DNA of 23,753 bases, taken from a virus. Where the stretch lies: positions 1 to 23,753 of the IMG/VR virus record IMGVR_UViG_3300033149_001422, one strand, 5' to 3'. The stretch's first letter is position 1. Every line of letters starts with the position of its first letter. The notes beneath the pieces were generated by a model, which was given only the letters and a program-made list of their open reading frames with translations, was not told the DNA's origin and searched no databases. Positions 1 through 5,669 of this stretch are shown piece after piece. Both the position numbers and the translations under genes were made by a program.

Positions 1-520
1 AATAAAAAAATAACACGTATAAAATAAAAATATATATATATAAAATACATATACAACCAGCGAAAAGGACATGCGCAAGCGTGCGCGAGTAAAGGGGGTT
101 AAGCATGCGAAGCATAGCGAAGCTAATCAAGGGAATACATAGAACAAAAATATATATAAAGAAGAGCATAATACATACTTGTATATATACAGTATATATA
201 ATAAAAGAGCTAGCATATATATTATTCAATCCATACTAAAAAAATATATATATACATATAAGGGGAAAACCAGTTAACGAGAATAAAATACATAATATAT
301 ATATATCTTAAAATATATATATCTTAAAAATATATATGTGTATATAAATAAGCATATACGTATATATATATATTTATATATATATTTATATTTATTACAT
401 ATATATATAAACATATAAACTAAAAAAAATAAATATATATATAAACTAGAAACAAGTAATATATATATAAAACAAGCAAATATATATATAACAGAGAAAC
501 GCGCAAAAGGGGGTAAGAGC
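1..520. repeat. TA-rich low-complexity left end
   Basis: This stretch is dominated by runs of alternating TA and AT with short A tracts, most densely at about 285-500. Apart from one possible small gene inside it I see no long reading frame with normal codon use. The minus-strand frame through 274-579 is a by-product of TA repeats, encoding almost only Ile, Tyr, Phe and Leu. Such DNA melts easily and could hold an origin or promoter, but no iterons or DnaA-box cluster are visible. It may also be a low-quality assembly end. Confidence 0.7.
105..239 (+). CDS. Possible small basic protein, unknown
   Basis: This 44-residue frame begins MRSIAKLIKGIHRTK and is followed by Ile- and Tyr-rich sequence. 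The case for it is the start region: a run of five G at 94-98 sits about six bases before the ATG. The surrounding block (GCGCGAG, then AAAGGGGG, then CATGCGA) closely resembles the leader of the 97-codon gene at 521. The second half of the frame runs into TA repeat, so much of its composition is a repeat effect. I recognise no family. A 23-codon frame starting at 71 overlaps it and has a poorer ribosome site. Confidence 0.3.
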   Translation: MRSIAKLIKGIHRTKIYIKKSIIHTCIYTVYIIKELAYILFNPY

Positions 521-814
521 ATGCGACTAATAGAGTTAAAGAAGCGAAGGTTTACGGGTGAGATAAGCGGACTATGCAAGCGTAGCTACGAAATACTAAG
601 CGAGCATTACCAAGTAGAGCTAAAGGGCAATAGCATATATATACCGGAAAAAGACATAATAGTAGAATGTGGCAGCGAGTACGAAGAATTAGAAGAAAAC
701 GGTTTATATATATATCGTATAACGAACGAGCAAGAACTGCGAAGCATACTAGTACAATTAAGCAAGAATGGTAAATATATAATTAATAAACGTATTGTAG
801 GCAAAAAAGGGTAA
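521..814 (+). CDS. Hypothetical protein, 97 aa
   Basis: I do not recognise this protein. It opens with a basic helix (MRLIELKKRRF), followed by an acidic and polar middle with short beta-like stretches and a basic end (INKRIVGKKG). There is no signal peptide, membrane segment or cysteine cluster. The start is supported by AAAAGGGGG about seven bases upstream. It is the first convincing gene and is separated from the next operon by the dyad-bearing control region at 815-1116. It could be a small early or regulatory protein, but that is only inferred from position and size. Confidence 0.6.
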   Translation: MRLIELKKRRFTGEISGLCKRSYEILSEHYQVELKGNSIYIPEKDIIVECGSEYEELEENGLYIYRITNEQELRSILVQLSKNGKYIINKRIVGKKG

Positions 815-855
815 AAATGGGCAAGGTAACAAATAGCAAGAGTAGTATTCATGAG

Positions 856-925
856 GTTTTGAGCTGTTATGTAAATATTATGTATAAGATTGTACTACGT
901 ACAATCTATCAACCTAGCTCAAAGC
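856..925. repeat. Inverted repeat enclosing the first dyad
   Basis: GGTTTTGAGCT at about 856-866 and AGCTCAAAGCC at about 915-925 are complementary except for one position that would pair as G-U in RNA. The arms enclose the dyad at 887-907, so the transcript could fold into a two-level hairpin. No U-run follows it, so it is not a standard terminator. Confidence 0.45.
887..907. promoter_or_regulatory. Operator-like dyad 1
   Basis: The nine-base arms AGATTGTAC and GTACAATCT are perfect reverse complements around a three-base centre (TAC). This is the first of three sites of the same design in 160 bp, at start spacings of about 66 and 71 bases. The array lies just upstream of a promoter and a ribbon-helix-helix gene, which suggests binding sites for a dimeric repressor. 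Confidence 0.65.
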
Positions 926-952
926 CAGTCATAGCTTGATTTTTAAATTTCT

Positions 953-973
953 AGTTTGTATAAAATACAATCT
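953..973. promoter_or_regulatory. Operator-like dyad 2
   Basis: This is the same 21-base layout as the other two dyads, with arms AGTTTGTAT and ATACAATCT around AAA. One arm position differs (A replaced by T), making it the least symmetrical copy. Flanking T and A extend the symmetry by one more pair. Confidence 0.6.
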
Positions 974-1023
974 AGCGCTTAGAGTAGATATCATAAGGGT
1001 TTGAGGCTGGAAAAACTGGAGCT

Positions 1024-1044
1024 AGATTGTATTTTATACAATCT
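1024..1044. promoter_or_regulatory. Operator-like dyad 3
   Basis: The arms AGATTGTAT and ATACAATCT are perfect around a TTT centre. The site ends 25 bases before the -35 element of the following promoter, a position suited to a repressor or activator of that promoter. Consensus over the three sites is roughly AGATTGTAY-N3-RTACAATCT. Confidence 0.65.
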
Positions 1045-1069
1045 TGTATGTAAAAAATAAATAATTAAC

Positions 1070-1099
1070 TTGACAATAATTCATAAATAATGTTACAAT
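1070..1099 (+). promoter_or_regulatory. Sigma70-type promoter, extended -10
   Basis: A perfect -35 TTGACA (1070-1075) is followed after 18 bases by TACAAT (1094-1099), preceded by TGT as in an extended -10. Transcription would start near 1106, almost on the ribosome site of the gene at 1117, so the leader would be very short. Its core resembles the promoter at 5390, including the AATGTTAYAAT string, so one sigma factor probably reads both. Confidence 0.75.
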
Positions 1100-1116
1100 A
1101 TATAAGAGGTGAAAAA

Positions 1117-1293
1117 ATGAGGAAGAATTATACAGTATATTTAGAGAGCGGGCTAGTAGAGCAAGCGAAGAAGATAGCGGACGACAAGTGGTTAAGTTTT
1201 TCAGGGTTAATAAATAAGTTACTGGAAGCCTGTATAAATGAAAATAAAAACGAAGAAGGGACTAATAGAAGCCTCAACAAACAACGAGGTTAG
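1117..1293 (+). CDS. Ribbon-helix-helix (CopG/Arc-like) DNA-binding protein
   Basis: This 58-residue protein has the ribbon-helix-helix plan: a short beta strand (NYTVYLESGL, about residues 4-13), a first helix (VEQAKKIADDKW), a turn with LSFSG, and a second helix (LINKLLEACINEN), then a polar tail. Members of this fold bind DNA as dimers through the paired strands. I prefer the ATG at 1117 because AGAGGTG lies six bases upstream; the in-frame ATG at 1090 would lie inside the -10 promoter region. Three 21-base dyads sit upstream, so autorepression is the natural hypothesis. It could also be the antitoxin-like part of a control pair, but no toxin is evident next to it. Confidence 0.75.
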   Translation: MRKNYTVYLESGLVEQAKKIADDKWLSFSGLINKLLEACINENKNEEGTNRSLNKQRG

Positions 1294-1297
1294 GAAC

Positions 1298-1468
1298 ATG
1301 GAGATGGCGATAAGACATGGTGGTAACTTCTTGCCTAACAGGTTATTCAAGAAAACAGTGAGTATGCGTGAAAGGGAACTATACATGAGACTAAGGCGCA
1401 TGACATATACAAATAATGACAAGAATAGCTGGAACTATGGTTACAGTGTATTTACACAAAAACATTAA
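1298..1468 (+). CDS. N-terminal part of a winged-helix-like protein, apparently frameshifted
   Basis: This 56-residue frame follows the ribbon-helix-helix gene by four bases, with GAGG about eight bases before ATG 1298. An earlier in-frame ATG at 1238 has no ribosome site and would overlap the previous gene. Residues 22-35 (SMRERELYMRLRRM) look like a DNA-binding helix. The frame stops at 1466 just after a run of five A, yet the frame one base back stays open to 1557 and continues as a good recognition helix and wing. Adding one A would give an 85-residue winged-helix-like protein. As read, the product is truncated. Whether this is mutation, sequence error or recoding cannot be told here. Confidence 0.5.
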   Translation: MEMAIRHGGNFLPNRLFKKTVSMRERELYMRLRRMTYTNNDKNSWNYGYSVFTQKH

Positions 1469-1557
1469 AAGAGCTAGAAGCTCACAACTTAATATACGTA
1501 GAAGAGCAAAGGCCATTACACATAATAATGCGAAATCCGAGAGACTGGAGGATATAA
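1459..1557 (+). pseudogene. Out-of-frame C-terminal part of the winged-helix protein
   Basis: In the frame one base back from the preceding gene, the sequence encodes KTLKELEAHNLIYVEEQRP followed by LHIIMRNPRDWRI. This is the pattern of a recognition helix plus beta wing in winged-helix regulators and replication initiators. It has no ATG or ribosome site of its own at the start. Its stop TAA at 1555-1557 overlaps the ATG of the next gene as TAATG, a typical translational coupling, which argues that this frame was the real end of the upstream gene. Confidence 0.5.
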
Positions 1558-2039
1558 TGTATTGTAACAACTGTGGCGAGGAGACCGAAAGCCACAACTT
1601 GTGTATGCGCATATTACAAGACGACTCTGGCGCATGTAGCGCAAAATCACACAACATATGCAAGATTTGTGGTGGCAAAACACGCAACAACTCAATATTA
1701 TGTTCCGAATGCAGATACCCTAAAGAAGGTTACAAGCGTTGTAACGCATGTTTAGAGATTAAACCATATTCAGCTTATTACGCGGCGCAACATTCAACAG
1801 ACGGTTATGCGATGGTATGCGCAGAATGCAGGCGCAAGAGCAAGAAGGAAACTGAGAAGAAGCGTTGCTTAAACTGTGGGAAAGCGCCAGATAAATGGTT
1901 CATAATAGAGGGTAACGAGAGCGGTTTTTGTGAAGAGTGTGGCAAAGAATACGTTAAGAAATATAGCGGTCGCAAAACTACACTTGAGAGCTTAGCAGAA
2001 GCTCGCAAGAAAGTAATAATATTAAGGAGTTTAACATGA
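1557..2039 (+). CDS. Multi-zinc-ribbon protein, 160 aa
   Basis: The protein carries a series of paired Cys-x2-Cys knuckles: CNNC at residue 3, CKIC...CSEC, CNAC...CAEC and CLNC...CEEC. These suggest about four zinc ribbons joined by short basic linkers, ending in a basic helix (KKVIILRS). Such proteins bind nucleic acid or other proteins, and no enzymatic motif is present. The ATG at 1557 is chosen because GGAGG lies just upstream; the frame is open back to 1416, but that extension overlaps other reading and lacks knuckles. It overlaps the next gene by four bases (ATGA), so the two are probably coupled. No specific function can be assigned. Confidence 0.7.
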   Translation: MYCNNCGEETESHNLCMRILQDDSGACSAKSHNICKICGGKTRNNSILCSECRYPKEGYKRCNACLEIKPYSAYYAAQHSTDGYAMVCAECRRKSKKETEKKRCLNCGKAPDKWFIIEGNESGFCEECGKEYVKKYSGRKTTLESLAEARKKVIILRSLT

Positions 2040-2683
2040 ACTGGTTATACAAAATTGTGAACTACAATAAAATAAATAATCAACTTGCGAGTTTGCGCAA
2101 ACAATGCGAGCAATATCGTAACGAGATAACAACATTAACCGCGCAACTTAAGGCTTATCATAAGAGTATAGCAACGCATAAACCTTATACGAGCAAGAAC
2201 ACAGAACTATTATTGCTAAAAGAAGCGCATAAGTTAATAAAACGAGTATCAAACGACTATCAAATAGACGCGTGTTTAATAGAAGCAATAAGCGAGCATG
2301 AGAGCAGCATGCGCATGTTCGCGCTAAGATATGAATCACACTTAAAAGATAACATATATTTCAGAGAACATATGGACGAACATGGCAAAGACCCGGACTT
2401 GCCCTGGCACAGTTGCAGTTACGGGCTAATGCAGATTTTATACTGGAACATGGTAGCAAAACTACCCGCGAGCATAAAAGCATTACCTGCTTACGAGTTA
2501 GTAGGCATGCCTGATTTAACATTGCAACTTGCAGTAGAACACTTCAAAGAGTTGCTAACAAAATATCGAGATATCGAAGAAGCAGTTAGCGCGTATAACG
2601 CAGGCGAGCCTACGCATAAGAACTACAAGAACTATGTAAAACCTATAGTAGACAAATACACGGAGTTAAAAGGTTATGCGTAA
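2036..2683 (+). CDS. SLT-type lytic transglycosylase
   Basis: This 215-residue protein should cleave peptidoglycan glycan strands to form 1,6-anhydromuramyl ends. Residues 80-110 hold the catalytic region (IEAISEHESSM, with Glu89 the likely acid). SYGLMQI at 128-134 is the family GLMQ motif, and SAYNAGEP at 185-192 is the family AYNAG motif. Residues 12-45 form a likely coiled coil, after a short hydrophobic start that is not a clear signal peptide. The gene is coupled to its neighbours on both sides. Followed by a glycosidase and small membrane proteins, it could be the endolysin, though a virion-associated wall-opening role is possible. Confidence 0.88.
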   Translation: MNWLYKIVNYNKINNQLASLRKQCEQYRNEITTLTAQLKAYHKSIATHKPYTSKNTELLLLKEAHKLIKRVSNDYQIDACLIEAISEHESSMRMFALRYESHLKDNIYFREHMDEHGKDPDLPWHSCSYGLMQILYWNMVAKLPASIKALPAYELVGMPDLTLQLAVEHFKELLTKYRDIEEAVSAYNAGEPTHKNYKNYVKPIVDKYTELKGYA

Positions 2684-2885
2684 CTTATGCGGGACAACAA
2701 AACACGATTGGCAAATCGAGAATAAATTATTAGTATGCAAGCGTTGTGGTTTAATTCGTGAAAAAATAATAATATGCGATAAATGCAAGCGAGTAAGATT
2801 AAACAACAAATGGGTAAAACAATCTATAAATAACATAACAATACAGATAATACATAGCAAATGCGAGGAGTGTATGCAATGTTAG
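2676..2885 (+). CDS. Small zinc-ribbon protein, 69 aa
   Basis: Cysteine pairs CKRC (residues 21-24), CDKC (34-37) and CEEC (near 64) suggest one zinc ribbon plus a second partial site. The rest is basic. The frame overlaps the transglycosylase end by eight bases and the glycosidase start by seven, so it fits a tight operon. GGAG at 2662-2665 is about ten bases before the ATG, a weak but usable ribosome site. Function unknown. Confidence 0.55.
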   Translation: MRNLCGTTKHDWQIENKLLVCKRCGLIREKIIICDKCKRVRLNNKWVKQSINNITIQIIHSKCEECMQC

Positions 2886-4027
2886 GTTACACACTATGGC
2901 ATGAGAGCCATTATAAGAATCTTGATGAAATATTAAACCGCTTAGAAAAAATAGCCATAAAGCATGTATCAGTAGTCCTAGCTACGAGTATAGCTGGTAT
3001 AAATGATAAAATACTCGTAAAAGAAAAAACAATAGTAAAACCGCTATGCAAGCATAAAGATTGCATAAAAGAGAAAGACGCAGGCGGATTCATACCAAGA
3101 AAAGAAGTTATAAATATTATACACAAATGCCATGAGCGTGGGTTTCATGTAGCGCTTAAACCACATATCCATGCTCGTAACACAGACGGTTGCAAGCCTG
3201 CGTGGTGGAGCGGGTGGATAGGTCTAAGCGCGAGCAACAGATTCAAGCAAAAAGTATTAAATTGTATGATAAATAATACGAATAGAGTATTAGTTGATTA
3301 CGCATTAAGCAACAAATCAGGCAAGGGTAAAATAAGCGGGCTAATACTAGCAACAGAAATAGTATCGCTATTAGACACAACAATAAACGAAGTCTCGATG
3401 CTCAAAGCCTGGTATAAGTTACTAGGTAGTGTAATAAATAACGACTATCAAAACTTCGACTTCATAACATACGCGTCTAATGCGTGGATGCCAGAAGTAA
3501 GCGATTTATATTACTCAATATGGTTAGCGCGTATGCTTATGGGCGACAAATGGGTAGTGGATATGCTAATGAACAATACACCATTTGAAATTAACAATAA
3601 ATATATAACAGAATTATTAAACAACATAACTCGCAGTTACCACAATCCGGTATGGAAAGAGCAGACGCACGCGGGTTTAAACATGTATCCTTACTGGACA
3701 TTTGACAAAGAGTATCATAATATATATAAACAATTCACGAATTATACAATAGAATACGCGCTCAAGTTTGGCTGGTTCAAGTGGAACGTTGAGAAGACAG
3801 TTAACCACGTACAACTGGTAAATAACTGGAAAGGGAACAAGCCGTTAATAATAACAGAAGCAGGCATAGAATACTTTTCGCCAGTAATGAATGACGAAGA
3901 ATACAATCGTAAATGGTGGGACATAATGACATGCTTATTCGATAATGCTCATTTAATATATATATGGGACGACAGGCCGTATGGAACAAGCGTAGTATTA
4001 GACGCGATAGAGAGGATATTCGCATGA
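2879..4027 (+). CDS. GH113/GTA-TIM-barrel-like glycoside hydrolase
   Basis: The 382-residue protein follows the (beta/alpha)8 pattern of GH113-type glycosidases. HVALKPHIHA (residues 90-99) lies on an early strand, and a Trp-rich WWSGWIG follows. GLILATEI (155-162) would carry the acid/base Glu160. FITYASNAW (195-203), GLNMYPYW (266-273) and PLIITEAGIEY (322-332) follow, with the nucleophile likely Glu327. No signal peptide is visible. The start at ATG 2879 is preferred because GAGGAG sits eight bases upstream; the in-frame ATG at 2861 would contain that site. Beside a lytic transglycosylase it may act on the cell wall or a surface glycan. The fold call is fairly secure but the substrate is not known. 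Confidence 0.65.
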   Translation: MLGYTLWHESHYKNLDEILNRLEKIAIKHVSVVLATSIAGINDKILVKEKTIVKPLCKHKDCIKEKDAGGFIPRKEVINIIHKCHERGFHVALKPHIHARNTDGCKPAWWSGWIGLSASNRFKQKVLNCMINNTNRVLVDYALSNKSGKGKISGLILATEIVSLLDTTINEVSMLKAWYKLLGSVINNDYQNFDFITYASNAWMPEVSDLYYSIWLARMLMGDKWVVDMLMNNTPFEINNKYITELLNNITRSYHNPVWKEQTHAGLNMYPYWTFDKEYHNIYKQFTNYTIEYALKFGWFKWNVEKTVNHVQLVNNWKGNKPLIITEAGIEYFSPVMNDEEYNRKWWDIMTCLFDNAHLIYIWDDRPYGTSVVLDAIERIFA

Positions 4028-4275
4028 GTAAGAATACAACACGGAATTTAGATATGAAAGAAGATAAATTAGTAGCAATAATGTTGTTATCTATTGTGTT
4101 TATACCAATAGCTATGGTAGTTATGTTAATACTTTCGATATTTGACCTGGTAACTTTTAATCAGGCTGTATACATTATATTTGCTCCTGTAACGATAGTG
4201 ACTATACTTATATCAGCAGGGCTGATATATGATACAATCAAAACCTGTATTAATATGTTAAGAGGTAAGGAGTGA
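4024..4275 (+). CDS. Two-helix membrane protein, holin candidate
   Basis: The 83-residue protein has a polar N-terminus of about 15 residues, then two hydrophobic segments (LVAIMLLSIVFIPIAMVVML, about 16-35, and AVYIIFAPVTIVTILISAGL, about 48-67), and a short basic tail ending in RGKE. Size and topology suit a phage holin, and the position directly after two wall-acting enzymes supports that, but no holin family is recognised. The ATG at 4024 overlaps the stop of the glycosidase gene (ATGA). An upstream in-frame ATG at 3964 lies inside that gene and is rejected. Confidence 0.6.
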   Translation: MSKNTTRNLDMKEDKLVAIMLLSIVFIPIAMVVMLILSIFDLVTFNQAVYIIFAPVTIVTILISAGLIYDTIKTCINMLRGKE

Positions 4276-4407
4276 ACTGAAGTAGTTGCATTAGCAATGT
4301 TTAGCTAGTATTAAACTATATGTTTATATCTTATCAACATTAATCTTGCTAGTTTTCCTGTTTGCTTGTATATGAATTAGTTAGAACCTATATTTAAGAG
4401 GTGAAAA

Positions 4408-4563
4408 ATGAAAATAATATTATTAGCATTATTAGTAATAGTTGCAATATTTATATTGATTCTGGTATTTGGCGCAATTGCTGCTTGTATGTTAAGCAGC
4501 AAGATAAGCCAAGAGGAAGAAAAATGGAGGAGTAAGGAGAACGATAGAAAAAAAAGCATTTGA
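4408..4563 (+). CDS. Small single-pass membrane protein, 51 aa
   Basis: A strongly hydrophobic segment (about residues 3-30, LLALLVIVAIFILILVFGAI) starts near the N-terminus and is followed by a charged tail (SQEEEKWRSKENDRKKSI). AGAGGTG lies six bases before the ATG. The layout fits a small accessory lysis protein, such as a second holin, an antiholin or an i-spanin part, but also many other phage membrane peptides. It lies 132 bases after the two-helix protein; that gap shows no terminator or gene. Confidence 0.6.
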   Translation: MKIILLALLVIVAIFILILVFGAIAACMLSSKISQEEEKWRSKENDRKKSI

Positions 4564-4661
4564 ATAGGCAAATTAGGCTTTGTTCGTAGTTGTCAGGTAT
4601 ATCACCTATCGAAAAACAATATGAGCTTAATTTGATACCAATATGGCTGTTTATTAAGGCA

Positions 4662-4691
4662 TTAGACCTGAATGCTGCTAAATATTATAAT
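4662..4691 (+). promoter_or_regulatory. Possible promoter of the zinc-motif gene
   Basis: TTAGAC is followed after 18 bases by a perfect TATAAT (4686-4691). Transcription would begin around 4698, only about eight bases before the ATG at 4706. No Shine-Dalgarno site precedes that ATG, so the message may be near-leaderless. The -35 is weak and the region is AT-rich, so chance is possible. Confidence 0.35.
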
Positions 4692-4705
4692 TATATTATG
4701 ATGAT

Positions 4706-5212
4706 ATGAATAAAAACAAAACATACAAGGCGTTGCTTACACATGCGGGCGCAATGGTCGAGGCGAAAAAAATGGAAAAGCCAATAACTATTGAAAAGTT
4801 TCGGGAATTGATAGAAAACGCAGGTGATTTGCAGAGTCTGCAAAATCTGCGGGAATTATTTGACGAAATAAATCGGCTATTTTGTATCCATTATCAGAAA
4901 AGGGAAAAAGCAAAATTTTTGGAATGGCGGGGCATAAAAAACCCATGTCCTGCTTGTCACGGCTCGGGTATTCTTGCTTATCCAGATACTGCTGGTTGGC
5001 GTGGCGGTCCCGGTTGGGACATTATAACTAACGATGTCTGTCATCAATGCTGGGGTTCTGGTGACAGAAATAGGACTGGGGCAAACTTGAGAATCTTGAG
5101 CAGCTTGAGCGATGAATGTTTGAAAGAGATGCAGTTAAAGCTCGCAGAATCAGAAGAAATAAATGATGTTAGTACTGCAAGCATCAAGCGACAAGTCAAT
5201 CACCCCTCATAG
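4706..5212 (+). CDS. DnaJ-type zinc-motif protein, 168 aa
   Basis: Two motifs of the DnaJ central zinc domain are present: CPACHGSG (about residues 80-87) and CHQCWGSGD (about 111-119), enough for one zinc site. The rest of the DnaJ protein, including the J domain, is absent. The N-terminal half is helical and charged. Codon choice is unlike the surrounding phage genes, with fewer ATA and GCG codons and more GAA, CGG and GGG. With its apparent own promoter and missing ribosome site, this suggests later acquisition. The last codons lie in the first copy of a repeat (5192-5342), so the repeat supplies the tail RQVNHPS. No function is assigned. Confidence 0.7.
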   Translation: MNKNKTYKALLTHAGAMVEAKKMEKPITIEKFRELIENAGDLQSLQNLRELFDEINRLFCIHYQKREKAKFLEWRGIKNPCPACHGSGILAYPDTAGWRGGPGWDIITNDVCHQCWGSGDRNRTGANLRILSSLSDECLKEMQLKLAESEEINDVSTASIKRQVNHPS

Positions 5213-5342
5213 TCTTTCAGATCAGAAGGGGCTTGTGGGGGTGACCTGCAGGAGTAATTGGTTGATTAGCCTAAGCGCTTCGAGCGCTACGTTGGTTTAG
5301 TCATGACGCCTACATGGTCTTCTTGGCAAAAAAGATAAAACG
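5192..5342 (+). repeat. Structured repeat, copy A
   Basis: This copy shares a 5' box (CAAGTCAATCACCC), a middle AGAA-GGG-TTGT segment and a 3' box (GGTCTTCTTGGC, then A-rich, then GATAAAAC at 5316-5342) with copy B at 5473-5580. Between the boxes it can form a hairpin closed by CCCCT and AGGGG (5203-5231). A second, long hairpin lies at about 5264-5302 with AGCGCT-TCG-AGCGCT at its tip. The two copies differ in sequence yet keep hairpins at matching places, as expected for a folded RNA. It could instead be a DNA-level element such as a mobile-element end. Confidence 0.5.
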
Positions 5343-5389
5343 CATTCGCATGAGTATAAATTAAAAAAATATATAAAAAATAGAAGAAG

Positions 5390-5418
5390 TTGACAAAAGT
5401 TAGGTTTAATGTTATAAT
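5390..5418 (+). promoter_or_regulatory. Consensus sigma70 promoter
   Basis: TTGACA (5390-5395), a 17-base spacer and TATAAT (5413-5418) give an exact consensus promoter, with TGT in the extended -10 position. It is the best promoter in the window. Transcription would start near 5425 and, before any convincing gene, meet the terminator at 5627-5656. Confidence 0.8.
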
Positions 5419-5472
5419 AATTTTGATAGTTCCTCCAAAAAATGACACTTTACAAAACTGTTTTATCTGCCG

Positions 5473-5580
5473 CAAGTCAATCACCCTCCTGATTCACAGA
5501 ATTAGAAAGGGTTTGTAAGGCGCTAATTCATCCCGACTGATAATCAGTCGTGGTTTTCTTGGCGAAAAAAGATAAACTGC
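5473..5580 (+). repeat. Structured repeat, copy B
   Basis: This is the shorter partner of copy A. It keeps the 5' box CAAGTCAATCACCC and the 3' box at 5552-5580 (GGTTTTCTTGGC, A-run, GATAAAC). Hairpin 1 pairs CCCT and TGATTC with GAATTA and AGGG around ACA. Hairpin 2 is a perfect CGACTGA-TAA-TCAGTCG. The stem sequences differ from those of copy A while pairing is retained. Confidence 0.5.
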
Positions 5581-5626
5581 CTAAGTTTTGCATTTGCTTG
5601 GTTTTCATTCTTTTCTCCTTAAAACC

Positions 5627-5656
5627 GCAGGTAGCGTCCAGCTACCTGCTTTTTTT
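5627..5656 (+). terminator. Intrinsic terminator
   Basis: GCAGGTAGC and GCTACCTGC form a perfect nine-pair stem around GTCCA, followed at once by seven T. It ends 13 bases before the ATG of the nuclease gene, so it closes the short upstream transcript and could also limit read-through into the gene. Confidence 0.88.
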
Positions 5657-5669
5657 GAAAAGGTTAAAC

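Larger units (their letters stand above)
5425..5656 (+). ncRNA. Candidate non-coding RNA, about 230 nt
   Basis: The unit is bounded by a perfect promoter and a strong intrinsic terminator, with no credible gene between. It contains all of repeat copy B, with hairpins at 5484-5511 and 5534-5550. TCCTCC near its 5' end resembles the anti-Shine-Dalgarno sequence. A 16-codon frame (MTLYKTVLSAASQSPS) has no ribosome site. It could be a free small RNA or the attenuated leader of the nuclease gene at 5670. I do not recognise a known RNA family. Confidence 0.45.

Noticed and set aside
71-142. 23-codon frame MRKRARVKG...
   Set aside because: Very short, weaker ribosome site than the overlapping start at 105, and no recognisable feature.
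274-579. Minus-strand 101-residue frame
   Set aside because: It is made of Ile, Tyr, Phe and Leu from TA repeats and overlaps a better gene; no ribosome site.
817-939. 40-codon frame starting MGKVTNSKSS
   Set aside because: It has a fair ribosome site but runs through operator dyad 1 and looks like control DNA rather than a protein.
887-1044. CRISPR array
   Set aside because: The three repeats are full dyads with related flanks and only two unequal gaps; no cas gene is present. Operators fit better.
4377-4571. Minus-strand 64-residue frame
   Set aside because: Complement of the plus-strand membrane protein at 4408, which has a clear ribosome site.
5287-5484. Minus-strand 65-residue frame
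   Set aside because: Shadow of the AT-rich promoter region; Phe- and Ile-rich with no ribosome site.
5550-5669. Longer nuclease start at 5550
   Set aside because: It would be translated through a strong terminator and repeat copy B, and the added residues look like a random hydrophobic run.
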